Source: Rostratula benghalensis (taxonomy: Eukaryota; Chordata; Aves; Charadriiformes; Rostratulidae). Taken from it: a stretch of 64,000 bases of DNA. Shown here piece after piece: positions 51,094 through 64,000 of this stretch. A program made the position numbers and the translations under genes. The notes under the pieces are model-generated. The model did no database searches. It was not told the DNA's origin and saw only the letters and a list, made by a program, of their open reading frames with translations. Position 1 is the stretch's first letter, and each line of letters begins with the position of its first letter. Location: NCBI GenBank assembly GCA_013399305.1, contig VXAI01000160.1, forward strand, positions 126,672-190,671, read 5' to 3'.

Positions 51094-51125
51094 ATGGATG
51101 AAGATGAGAAAGACAGGGCAAAGAG
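51094..51125 (+). CDS. NPAS2: NPAS2 exon 2 coding part: canonical start, residues 1-11
   Basis: Encodes MDEDEKDRAK plus the first two bases (AG) of Arg11, identical to my memory of the NPAS2 N-terminus in mammals. That identity is why I choose this start although the frame is open further upstream. The donor AG/GTGAGC follows at 51126 and the intron is phase 2. NPAS2 is a nuclear bHLH-PAS activator that dimerises with BMAL1 and drives E-box genes such as Per and Cry; it acts in forebrain and peripheral clocks and can substitute for CLOCK. This acidic-basic leader precedes the DNA-contacting region in exon 3. The Kozak context is moderate: C at -3, G at +4. Confidence 0.95.
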
Positions 51126-51223
51126 GTGAGCACTTTTTCTTTTCTAACTCTCTGTTTAACTTGTGATGAGCTTGATACTGTTTGTTGCTGCAGAAGCTGT
51201 TTTACCCATAATCAATTAATCAA

Positions 51224-51235
51224 AGAGAGAGAGAG
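51224..51235. repeat. (AG)6 microsatellite
   Basis: Six AG units about 100 bases downstream of the exon 2 donor. Confidence 0.85.
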
Positions 51236-52370
51236 TAATATAGAGCCAAGCACAACTTGAAAACCTGCCATTATACAGATTCCGATTCTTGGCTACCCTG
51301 TAAGAAGAAATAATGTAGCAATGTTCCCTGTGGAAAATGTCGAAAAAGCTAAGGCATTGACCATTTTCCTCACATTACTGCAGAACACAAGAACCGAAGA
51401 ACCAACGACGTACTCCCGCCGCTCTAATACATCATCCGAGTGGTCTTTTTACAAAAAAACATCTTGCAAAAGAAAAAGAACGTAAAAAGTGGGGAGTTTT
51501 CCCTATTATGACCTAAATGACCTATTATGATGGTCCTTTATTCAGCAAAGTCTATCTCACAGTAATGAAAACACGCAGAAGTTAAGTTGAGAGCAGAGAA
51601 AGACCGCAAGAAGTGCTGTGTCAGCCCTAAACTGGCACAAACCTGTATTCAGACACATCCTGCCCTCCACCACCGAGTCCCAGCTGGCGGGAAATAGTTG
51701 TGAACGTTTTGTGAGGAGGGAAGGGCGCATTTCAAGGTGGAAGACCCATAGCAATAAAACGCTTAACAACTGTCAGCTCTGACTGGCATCTGCAGAAACG
51801 CTGTTTGGAAGCATTTGAGGGGCTTTTTTCTGGATGCGTTATCAATCCACAGTTTAATTGCTATAGAGGGAGCCATGGGTTGCCCACATTTATCCCCTTG
51901 GTTCCCTCTAATGAGAGTATTTCCAGTCCAGGCACAACTAGTTGATCCAGTTTCATCTCTTTTGATTCCTTCTATGTTTCTTTCCTCCCCGCAGCTTTTT
52001 CTCACCAATATAGGTCAGCACAGGCTGCAACCGAGCTCAACTGTTCCCCTTTGCTCCCTCTTCTTCACACACGCATGCTCAGGCAGCAGAAGGCTTTCCT
52101 TTGCTACTGGGAGGAAAGTGCTGAGCTAACTGCCTCCCCTCACCCCTGCAAAGGTGATCTGCTGAGGCCAGGACTTCTGCCTGCCCCCAGAACTCCACTG
52201 CGGCCCCTCTTAATGTGAGGCTTCACGAGAAGGAAAGGGACAATACGGGGTGCATCTCTCTGTGCAGCTCTACCCAACCATCAGTCAACCAGCCAGGCAC
52301 CTGGGGACAGGGGAGGAGGTGGATTTGGGGAGAGGATGCCTCCCACCACCATGCTGCATTGCAAAGACAC

Positions 52371-53145
52371 CACAGAATCATAGAATGACAGAATTCTGAT
52401 TCCCCACCAGGCTGGAAGCAACCTCAAGGATCATCTGGTCCAAACTTTCTTGGCAAAAACATGACCTAGACAAGTCGGCCCAAAGCCCTGTCCAGATGAA
52501 CCTTAAAAGAGTCCATTTGTGGGGAATCCACCTTTCACCTGGGGAGATTATTCCAATGGCTGATCGTTCTCATTGTGAACAATTTTTCTCCTTTGCGCAC
52601 TTGGAATCTCCCCAGAAGTAAGTTGTGCCCATTACCCCTCCTCTTTTCCATGTGACTCCTTGTAAAAAGGGAGTCTCCATCTTTTTTATAGCCACCCTTT
52701 AAATACTGGAATGTAATGATAAAGTCTCTCCTAAGCCTTCCTTTTCTCAAGGATAAACAAATCTGGTTCTCTCAGCCTTTCCTCATATGGCAAGCTTCCC
52801 AGTCCTTTGATCATCTTTGTGGCTCTTCTCTGGACCCCCTCCAGCCTGTCCATATCTCTTTTGTGTAGCGGGGACCAAAACTAAACAGCATATTTCAGGT
52901 GTGGCCCAACAAACTCAGAGCAGAGGAGGATGGTGATGCCCTTGTTGATGCAGCCCATCATCCTGTTGGCTTTCTTTGCCACAGCAGCACACTGTTCACT
53001 CTCATTGAGCTTGTTGTCTGTCCATCAGGACCCCCAGGCCCCTTTCCACAGAGCTGCTTCCCAGCTGGGTAAGTCCCAGCCTGTGCTGCACTCCTGGATA
53101 ATGTTTTCCTAAGTAAGAGTCCTTATATTTGTCCTTGTTTGACCT
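52371..53145 (-). mobile_element. CR1 LINE, 5'-truncated copy, antisense
   Basis: The + strand begins CACAGAATCATAGAATGACA, the reverse complement of the CR1 terminal octamers. It continues with GGAAGCAACCTCAAGGATCA and then the antisense open-reading-frame tail, with CTCTTCTCTGGACCCCCTCC, TTCAGGTGTGGCCCAACAAA, ATCCTGTTGGCTTTCTTTGC and GACCCCCAGGCCCCTTTCCA. About 775 bp remain. The copy is diverged and broken, so it has no activity. The right edge is approximate. Confidence 0.92.
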
Positions 53146-55685
53146 GGCTTTTGGGAGAGGGTGTAGCACAGTGGGAGTTATCATGCTTCCCCAGAGCCCC
53201 AGGATCAGGAAAGGGAAGAGCTGAGGAAGGGAGCCCACCTTGCATCGCTGCTTCCCACCCTTACAGCCTGATTATCTTCAAGATATTTGTGTTCTAATTG
53301 TTAAAAAAATGCATTAAGTGAATTAATCTAAGACAAAAATAGGATAACACGTATCCTCGCTATCAGCGATTGTCATCACCATCTGGTATGGTTTTCATGC
53401 CGTTTGTTCCTGAAGGGAATTTTTGTCATACCCTGGGGCAGGCCTCTGTCAAGGTGGATAAAAAAATGATAACTTTGAAAAGGAAAAAAGAAAAATTCTT
53501 CTTTAAATTGTAATTTAAGTACATTTTGCCTTTTAGAAATAAATCTAAATATGAAATTAAGTTTGAAGTCATGAGACGCTTCATGAAGGTCTAAAGGTAC
53601 TACAGTATACTAAAATTATTCAAATCCATTTAAAAGCTACATTTTTCCTTCCAAGCCTTTAGGAGAGTCAAACTCGGGAAAAGCCATTGGCCGAACATTT
53701 TGCTGTTGAGTGTTGCAAAACTGAGGACTCTCATCCATCCCATATCACAGGGGAAACATTTTCTTTTTCTTCTGTTTAGTATAAGGACCAGGTTCCTCAG
53801 TGCTGAGAAACATGAGAGAGTGTAAAAAAAGCAAAGAAAATTATTCTTGTCTTTCACTTTCTGAGTAAAAAGTAGATGAGGCTAGAACTTTCTGGATCTA
53901 ACTCTTTGGGAATGGACTTAAGCCAAGAGCTGGGTTTTTCAGGTTAGAGACACACGTGCACACCATCTACTACCTGCTGCAATTTATTAGGCACATACAG
54001 CTTGTATCATACAGACATAAGAAAAGGATCCATCCTCCCCCAGGGAGAGGCACCTGCACTCCCACCCCTGGGCCACGTGTTTAGTATTTATCCAAGATAC
54101 TCTTCCTTCATGACAATGGTTGTTTTAAGTCTCGTTCTACATCCTCTGACCCCCTAGGGTACTACCTCACTCCAAAGACCCAAGGACTAAAATGTGGACA
54201 TGACCTCTTTGAGATCTTCTGGAGATCAGAAATTTTATCATCATTTTATTTTCAATTCTTTAATGGTAGACAAGTCTTATTTTGTTTCATAATTTTATTA
54301 TTTTTAAACAGAAAGCATCTTTTGTGCATGTTTTTCTCTGTCTGCTTTTCTTTAAGTTTGCTTTAACAGTAAATTATTTTAATTTTTCTTTTTTTTTTTG
54401 CAATTCATTTGAATTCCAAATTCCAACCAAACACAGCTTGAAGTAAACCATCAGAAAGCGTTTAGTAAACGAGGACTGCCACTTGCCATTTTTAACTCCA
54501 ATTAAAAATCAATTTAAGAATCTGAATCAAGGTATGAGATTGGTTACTTGCGTTGATGCATATATAATGTATCCCACTGGACAGCAAAAAGAAATACGAA
54601 TTTTAAAATCACTTTTCATTGTAAATCGGCAAGATGTAATGGCTAACAGTCATTTACATTTTTGTCTTTAAAACAGCAAGTAGCAAATATATAAGAGAAT
54701 ACAAATGGATATTTCGAACACATTTTAAATGGCTGCTTTTGATCATACTGAATTCAAGCTGTCCTGTATTGCCTTTAGCTGTATTCCCTAAAAATCCAGA
54801 TCTTATTCATACTGTGTCTCCTTCTTCCCCTTGGATATACCATATTTTTTTGGAGTAGCAAAGAGGGAGGAGAACTGGAATGAATAGTATGGAATTAGGA
54901 CAGAGACTGTTTTGGCTTATTGTAAATTATAAGCCCTAGCAGTGAAGTAAGCAAAGCTAGGGAATAATCTTCCAAGGGAAGTGATGAAAATTGCATTATT
55001 TAAGACATTACAACTGGACTGAACAAAGCACTTACAACTGTGCAGGGACAGTTTTAGGTGACCTAATTGTGTGTGGGGGGGTGTCTCTTTCTTTTTTTTT
55101 CCTTTTTAAGATTTTACTGTGATCATTGATTCAGATCTTGGTAGAGTTATTTCCACTAGAGGAGTTTTTCTATTTCCTTTGTGAATAAAATGTCAAGTGT
55201 TAAAAATAGTTACTTTATATATCTGTCAAGGCATCCTTATTTTTTTGGAAAAAGCAACACTTTCCCTATAGATTGTTGGTCATTTATTTTATTCCCAGGG
55301 ACATCAAGACCCTTTCAGCTTAAAATGAACTGAGGATTGAATTATGAGGAAGCAAAATGTTGATGTTCTTAACGTCCCCTTGAACTGTACAGAAATAGGA
55401 TAAGGCTGGGGCTTTTCACATCTTGTTCTGACAGCCTTTTGCACTGTAATAAGAACAGGCTGGAATCAGTCAGGCAGTATCCACCCAATCTCTTGTGTTC
55501 AAAGCTGTAAAGCAATCAAGCGTTGGCTTCTATCCAGCGTATCTCCAAGTGTGTTCAGGGTTGAGAGCAAGACAAACAAAAATTATCCCTCTGTCAGTAG
55601 TAACATCCAGAAGCCTCTGCAGTGATTTCTCTGCTGAATATGTTTATTGCCATCCTGGTCCTTGGGGGAGATGGTAGATGCTGGG

Positions 55686-55727
55686 CTAAATTCTGCTCTG
55701 ATTTTCAGTAGTGTGCATCCAGAGCTG
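55686..55727. repeat. Ancient amniote repeat relic
   Basis: CTAAATTCTGCTCTGATTTT with CAGTAGTGTGCATCC resembles the common sauropsid relic that reads AAATTCTGCTCTC with a CACTGGTGTAAATCC continuation. The family name is uncertain; the match is from memory. Confidence 0.3.
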
Positions 55728-56041
55728 TTTATAAGGTAGAGCAGAGTTAGCTAGGACAGAAAAACTCAAGAGTGAGAACTGGCCTCTTGGCTTTTCTTTC
55801 CTGTCTACATGTAACCAGGATTTTAGATCTTTATATAATTAACAAGGCACGTATTGACTGGCTGCGGACCTTTCAGAAGAACAAACAAACCTTCTGGGTT
55901 ATATTTATTTCTATTTTCACGTGGCAGAATTTCTGTTTCCACGTATTATGGAACTCTGGGTCATACCCTTTGGGTAGAATAATTGTATTCACAAGACCAA
56001 TTCAGAAAGCACTTGCTCCTGTATAGGTTGACATATATTTG

Positions 56042-56061
56042 AAAATAAAAATAAAAATAAA
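56042..56061. repeat. (AAAAT)n short repeat
   Basis: Three to four AAAAT-type units. Confidence 0.85.
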
Positions 56062-56224
56062 GTGCACATTCTGAAAATATTATCAACAGCCTTAATGACA
56101 GTGTTATGGTGGTGGCAAAATAACCCAGATGAAATCAGGTTCTTTCTTCCTATAAGCTCTTCAAACACAGCAGCAGAAGCAGGCTCTCTCTGAGGAGCCT
56201 GCAATGATTTATGAAGAAAGCTGC

Positions 56225-56325
56225 AGAGCCCCCCTTTTACACCTAAGATGTTGGGGCACTATTTCCTTAAGTGATTTGCCCAGTGATACACAGAGATTAG
56301 GGTCAAGCAGGGAACCCCTGCTAGC
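56225..56325 (+). repeat. Ancient MIR-like / CORE-SINE relic
   Basis: The order CCCCTTTTACACCTAAGATG, CCTTAAGTGATTTGCCCAGT, GATACACAGAGATTAGGGTC parallels the well-known pattern CCCATTTTACAGATG ... AAGTGACTTGCCCA ... GGTCACACAG of MIR-type and related amniote repeats. Divergence is high and the edges are approximate. Confidence 0.5.
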
Positions 56326-57089
56326 ACTTCTGAGCCCCCAGTTCCAGGAACACATCCCAGACTCAGACTTGGTCCATGCTGGCATGGGATGTGCTAATGC
56401 ACTCCCTCCTGCTTGCCCTCATCACCTTGGGAGGGAAACTTGAACTAGGTGGGATATCTAAATGGGAGATGCAGCGACCTCTACTCAGGTGTCTGATCTT
56501 AATGACGGGAAAAGAGCAGCCCAGTTCCTCTCTATAAGCCAGCTTGTAGGTAGCCAGAGGACCTGTGACCCCTCTGACCTGGTGGGTCACTCTAGAGGTT
56601 GAACTGCAGGATTGGGATCCCTCTCTCCTCTTAAGACTGCACAGATGGGTATGACCCCTAGTTTTACCAGTCCCCACTCTTCTCCTTTATGGATGATTTA
56701 ATTGTTGTCACAGTATTCCTATTTCTTCTTGTTCTGAGGGCCTCCTCAGAGTCTCTGTAAACTTGCAAGATTCTGCACATCTCTCAGAGGTGAACTGCAC
56801 ATACAGGCATAATGGTGACCTGAGAGGTTTGACTGGAGTGTCTAGAAGCAGTACAGATGGGTGAGAAAAGCCTTCATCTTCCCACTGGACTCTAAAAGGG
56901 GCCCAAAGACAAGAGCAGGAGGTAGGAACAGTTGTTTCCTACTTGTCTCTGCAGCTTTGCTGGAGGCCAGTGTCAATCTTCTCATACTGAGGCACAGAGT
57001 AGGCTTATTTCTAGGCACATACCTTGCAAAGAGCAGGTACATGAGGATTTTTCCTCTTGGCCTGCTCATCTTTGTTGTGGTTTTTTTAA

Positions 57090-60516
<3,427 letters not shown>

Positions 60517-60840
60517 TAGTTCTGTCTGGCATCTGTGGAAATGCCCACGCGTCTAGAACAAAATGCCATCTGTGGTTCCAAAAGAGGAGGTTTCAGGTAC
60601 TGCTGTATCTGAGCGTCAGGCAGAGCTGTGGGTGGGACAAGGGATTAGAGTCCCCACTTGTTGCTTTTCACTCCCAAGGCTGCTGTTGTGCCACGCTGCC
60701 GCAGCCTGCAAAGCTGCATGGAGACTCCCAGGAAATTGCGTTCCAGGGGAGAGATTCAAATCACAGGCTACATTTTATTTTGACAAACAGAGGTGAGGGA
60801 AAGGGTACGCAGCAGTTTTTTCTCCTGTTCTTGCAAGGCG

Positions 60841-60945
60841 TTATTATTACTTAATATCTATGCAAGACTAGCACCTGAAAAGCAAGTGTCGCATCCCTCC
60901 AGTGCTAGGTGCTGTACAAGCAGATATAACCTGACAGCTCCTCTT
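60841..60945 (+). repeat. Ancient sauropsid dispersed repeat relic
   Basis: TTATTATTAC, then AGACTAGCACCTG and, after a gap, CAGTGCTAGGTGCTGTACAA with ATAACCTGACAG follow the order of a repeat common in turtles and crocodilians (TTATTATTA ... TAGCGCCTA ... TGTGCTAGGCGCTGTACAAA ... GACAGTCCCTG). The class is not certain. Confidence 0.45.
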
Positions 60946-62150
60946 GGTTTGATACGGTGAATACTGCCACTCCAATCATTTTCAAGGCCCTCATTGAACA
61001 CTTTTTATTCTAGCAGGAGCAGGGTTATTTTGCAGCGATAGTTTTTAAATCACCTTCAAATTATACCATGGGTGCTTTTAATGCTGGCAGGGATTTGAAG
61101 GGAGGTGACTCAATGGCATTTGTGTAGGTACAAGATGAGATGCAAATGAGCTGCTAAAATGTGCCTTTCTCTTTCAGTAACAGCTATAACCTTCTTTAGC
61201 AAGGATCTTCTCACATATTAAACACATGGAGGTTGCATTGCCCCGCAGTGTCCTTTGAGAACAAGCTTTTCCTCCTCCTACAGATGGGGAATGATCTGGG
61301 CTCTGGATGTAGGGAGGGAGGGATGCCAGGGGAGCAGCCTGACCCACCAAGGGGTGGCATGAAGCTGTGGCGTCCTGGTGGCCTACAGGAGCTGGTGGTC
61401 CCTCAGCTTTTGCAGTTCACTGTGATGAGACTCCCCTGGTTCGATTGAAGAGAGACTTTGCTCGTGTTGCACCATCAACGCCCGATTTCCAGCTCAGGGG
61501 GCAGGAACTTAATGTACGTAACTCCTGCAGTCTGCACTGAAATATTTCCCTTGGATAGCAATAAATTGGCAGTTGTCTTGTCTAGCCTGGCCTTTGTTGA
61601 TTCTACTTGTGTGCCACACAATTTTAGATTAAAACAATTGCTTTCAGTTTCCCAGCTTATAAATCACCTTCTTGCTACTGTGATTTTCCATGCCCTTCAA
61701 GATAACATTGGGTACTGGGATGTCCTGTTGAGGCAGCTGTTCATCATTCTCTTCTTTTTAGCCTTTCTACTAATCTTACTTTATTAACATTTAGACAAGA
61801 CTGCTTGAAGTTTTTCCCATCCTGCTATTAAAAGATGGGAAGGGATTTTTTCCAAGCACTAATTCAAAGAATCAGAGCATAATAGCCTGCTGTAATACAT
61901 CAACTTTCCTAAAAAATGGCCTTTTTTTACCTCATTGAAAAGGCTGACATCAAATTACATGGGAGTGGGTACTGGGCTATGTTTGTCCATCCAGGACTTC
62001 TGCAATACTAAAATCTTTGAAGATTTCGATCTTACTGTTGGAAGGACCAGTTGCAAGTAAATAAAAATAGAATTATGTATTCATATGTTAGCTTGATTTT
62101 ACCACAAAATTCTGATGTGAGTCACTTCATGTAATTTGCAATGGATATGA

Positions 62151-62181
62151 AATAAAGACTTGATGGGAAAAAAAAAAAAAA
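62151..62181 (+). other. AATAAA followed by A14: possible retrocopy or mRNA 3' end
   Basis: A canonical polyadenylation hexamer at 62151-62156 is followed after 11 bases by fourteen A (62168-62181). This is the arrangement left by a retroposed mRNA, or a cleavage site with a genomic A tract. No coding body is recognised upstream and no flanking target duplication is evident. Confidence 0.3.
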
Positions 62182-62182
62182 G

Positions 62183-62200
62183 ACAACCAAACCAACAACC
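62183..62200. repeat. A/C-only tract after A14
   Basis: ACAACCAAACCAACAACC, continuing the A tract after a single G. Confidence 0.8.
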
Positions 62201-62425
62201 TTCACCATAGTAACGTGCACAATCCAGCTGCCTTGTAAAATCACTGCTCTCTTCTATGGGTTAACAGCTATCCTGCTTTTTTAGAAAACAGCTTGAATGT
62301 ACTGCACTAAAGAAAAACATATTCTCTGCACTTAGATTAACAAAATCAAACTAACTATAGCAGCTGGAGGGTTTTCAGAGATGCTAAATACATGCTCTTC
62401 TGCTAGGGTATAAGTTATTGACCTG

Positions 62426-62496
62426 CTTTTCAAAGGATTCTAGCACCAGCAGACTCCCATTGACTTAAATAGTTGTGGGTGTTCAGTGTTCTCTGG
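62426..62496. repeat. Ancient palindromic amniote repeat relic
   Basis: The segment CTTTTCAAAGGATTCTAGCA ... CTCCCATTGACTTAAATAG ... GTGGGTGTTCAGTGTTCT parallels a known sauropsid inverted-repeat pattern (TTTTCAGAGGTGCTGAGCAC ... CTCCCATTGACTTCAATGG ... GTGGGTGCTCAGCACCTCT). It is diverged, and the name is not assigned. Confidence 0.45.
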
Positions 62497-62543
62497 AGAA
62501 GGGAACATATGTTTGTGTCTTTATTCAAGGCTTTGTGTTTTCC

Positions 62544-62558
62544 TTTTTTTTTTTTTTT
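62544..62558. repeat. Poly(T) tract, 15 bases
   Basis: Fifteen T followed by AG. It resembles a splice acceptor, but no conserved exon follows. Confidence 0.9.
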
Positions 62559-63752
62559 AGAAACAATTAGCATTTTCCAGTGTTCTCAGAATTCTTTCCC
62601 TTGTTGAAGTCAGCAGGGGGGAAAGGATGTGCGGCAGCTCACAGGATCGGCTGCTGGCCTGGCTTGGAGGCACGCCTGGGTGTGCAGTAAGGTTTGGTAA
62701 CACCCTGCTCAGGCTGTTGGCAGTACACCTGTCTCCTGACCAGCTCTTGCCTCCAGGCTAGAGCTGAACTCTGCTCTGATTCAGTCATGCTTGCGGGGCC
62801 CGTACTGCTCAAATACTCCAGGTGACACCGACTCCAGATCACCAGGGAACTGACAGGGAGGACCCAGGCCTGCTCCACTTGAAAGCACTGGGAGCTTCAC
62901 CAGTGACTGCTCTATTATAACAGGAAGGTTTTAATATAGCTTCTGCGCAAGTACCATTGACTATTAATTTGGGGGGGTGGGTCAGATTAGGTGAAATGTT
63001 ACTTTAGATCTGGAAGTCTACCTAGATTTAACTTTGAACAAGATTTAGACCAAAACTATGCAGCCCAGACTAAAAGAGAAACTCATTTTGATGGCAAAAG
63101 GATGGGGTTAAGGTTGACATTCCCCTTCAGTCCTAGGAGTGAAGGAACATACTTGTGGGACCAAAGTGAGGAAGAAATTCTGCAGAAAAGTGGCTTTCTC
63201 TTGGAATGAGTAATCTAATGCCATGACCTTTAAAATAAATCACTCAATTAAAACTCTGGCTAAGGATTATTTGATCATTTGCATTGCTTTTACTTACATG
63301 AAAGCCCAGTAATATACAACGTTACATTAATACAAACTGAGATTTATGGGGTTTGCAGAGAAGTACCATTTTGAGATAGGACCGCATCCTTTCATCGTCC
63401 TTTGATATTTACACAGAGCTCAAATGTTCATTTTAATAACTTCCAAGGGATCCAGTCTTAGTCATTTTGCATTATTAAAATGTGTGATTAATTTAAAAAC
63501 TGAGACATGAAATGTTCCTGCGAGCCCTTTGTTGCTTCAGTAGTAGGTTTTACTAGACTACAAAGAGTGCTGTAAAAGTCAAATCAGACTGTGGAATCAG
63601 AGAATTACTGTTCTGCAACTTGAGATAACGTTCCTACGACGCGATAACAATACGGTGCTGAAGTCAAACAGTTTTGATCAACACGCAATGAGACGCCCTG
63701 TTTACACCCCTCATTCCTATTAAAACACTCTCCACTTGTCTGTTTTCCTTAG

Positions 63753-64000
<248 letters not shown>

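Noticed and set aside
52535..52750. 71-codon minus-strand open frame
   Set aside because: Derived from the antisense CR1 copy at 52371-53145.
5705..55923. CACGTG E-boxes (for example 5705, 8807, 21977, 31762, 35752, 44270, 47464, 49822, 50071, 53953, 54074, 55918) as evidence of clock autoregulation
   Set aside because: About a dozen in 64 kb is no more than chance predicts for a 6-bp palindrome, and none lies in the promoter CpG island.
61458..61787. 109-codon frame with a hydrophobic C-terminal stretch, possible membrane protein
   Set aside because: The hydrophobic end comes from T-rich DNA (TTC, TTT, CTT codons). No homology or transcript signals on the 5' side.
62544..62560. T15-AG as an extra splice acceptor in intron 4
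   Set aside because: No conserved NPAS2 coding sequence follows, and exon 4 joins exon 5 in phase without it.

Overview
The window is vertebrate, almost certainly avian, nuclear DNA. It carries the 5' part of one protein-coding gene on the + strand: NPAS2 (neuronal PAS domain protein 2, also called MOP4), the CLOCK paralogue that pairs with BMAL1 in the circadian clock. The avian call rests on several CR1 LINE copies ending in the ATTCTATG-type octamer, the absence of mammalian repeats such as Alu or L1, and sauropsid-type ancient repeat relics. The species cannot be named from this sequence.

Layout. Positions 1 to about 1,100 are a CpG island that holds the promoter region and the probable first exon, which ends at a CAG/GTAACT donor after position 410. 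Intron 1 follows and is about 50.7 kb long (411-51071). It contains no other gene that I can support. It holds CR1 copies, short low-complexity tracts, a small internal CpG-rich patch near 44.6-44.9 kb, and long unique AT-rich stretches. Exon 2 (51072-51125) carries the canonical start codon (MDEDEKDRAK plus a split Arg). Exon 3 (57101-57249) encodes the basic helix-loop-helix. Exon 4 (60401-60492) encodes the linker and the start of PAS-A. Exon 5 (63753-63842) encodes the first strands of PAS-A, including the known haem ligand His119. The gene runs off the right edge, so only residues 1-121 of a protein of about 820 residues are present.

All four coding exons have consensus splice sites and compatible phases (2, 1, 0, 0), with no frameshift or stop, so the gene looks intact. 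Three points deserve attention. The open frame of GC-rich exon 1 joins in frame, without a stop, to the canonical ATG, so an N-terminally extended product is possible. The PAS-A TTDGS motif reads TTGGS here. A 46-bp block occurs twice within 1.5 kb just upstream of exon 2 with one mismatch.

I found no prokaryotic-type system, CRISPR array, virus or toxin gene. The other open reading frames are short and look like chance frames or repeat-derived frames. All assignments come from reading the sequence and from memory of family sequences; no database search was possible.
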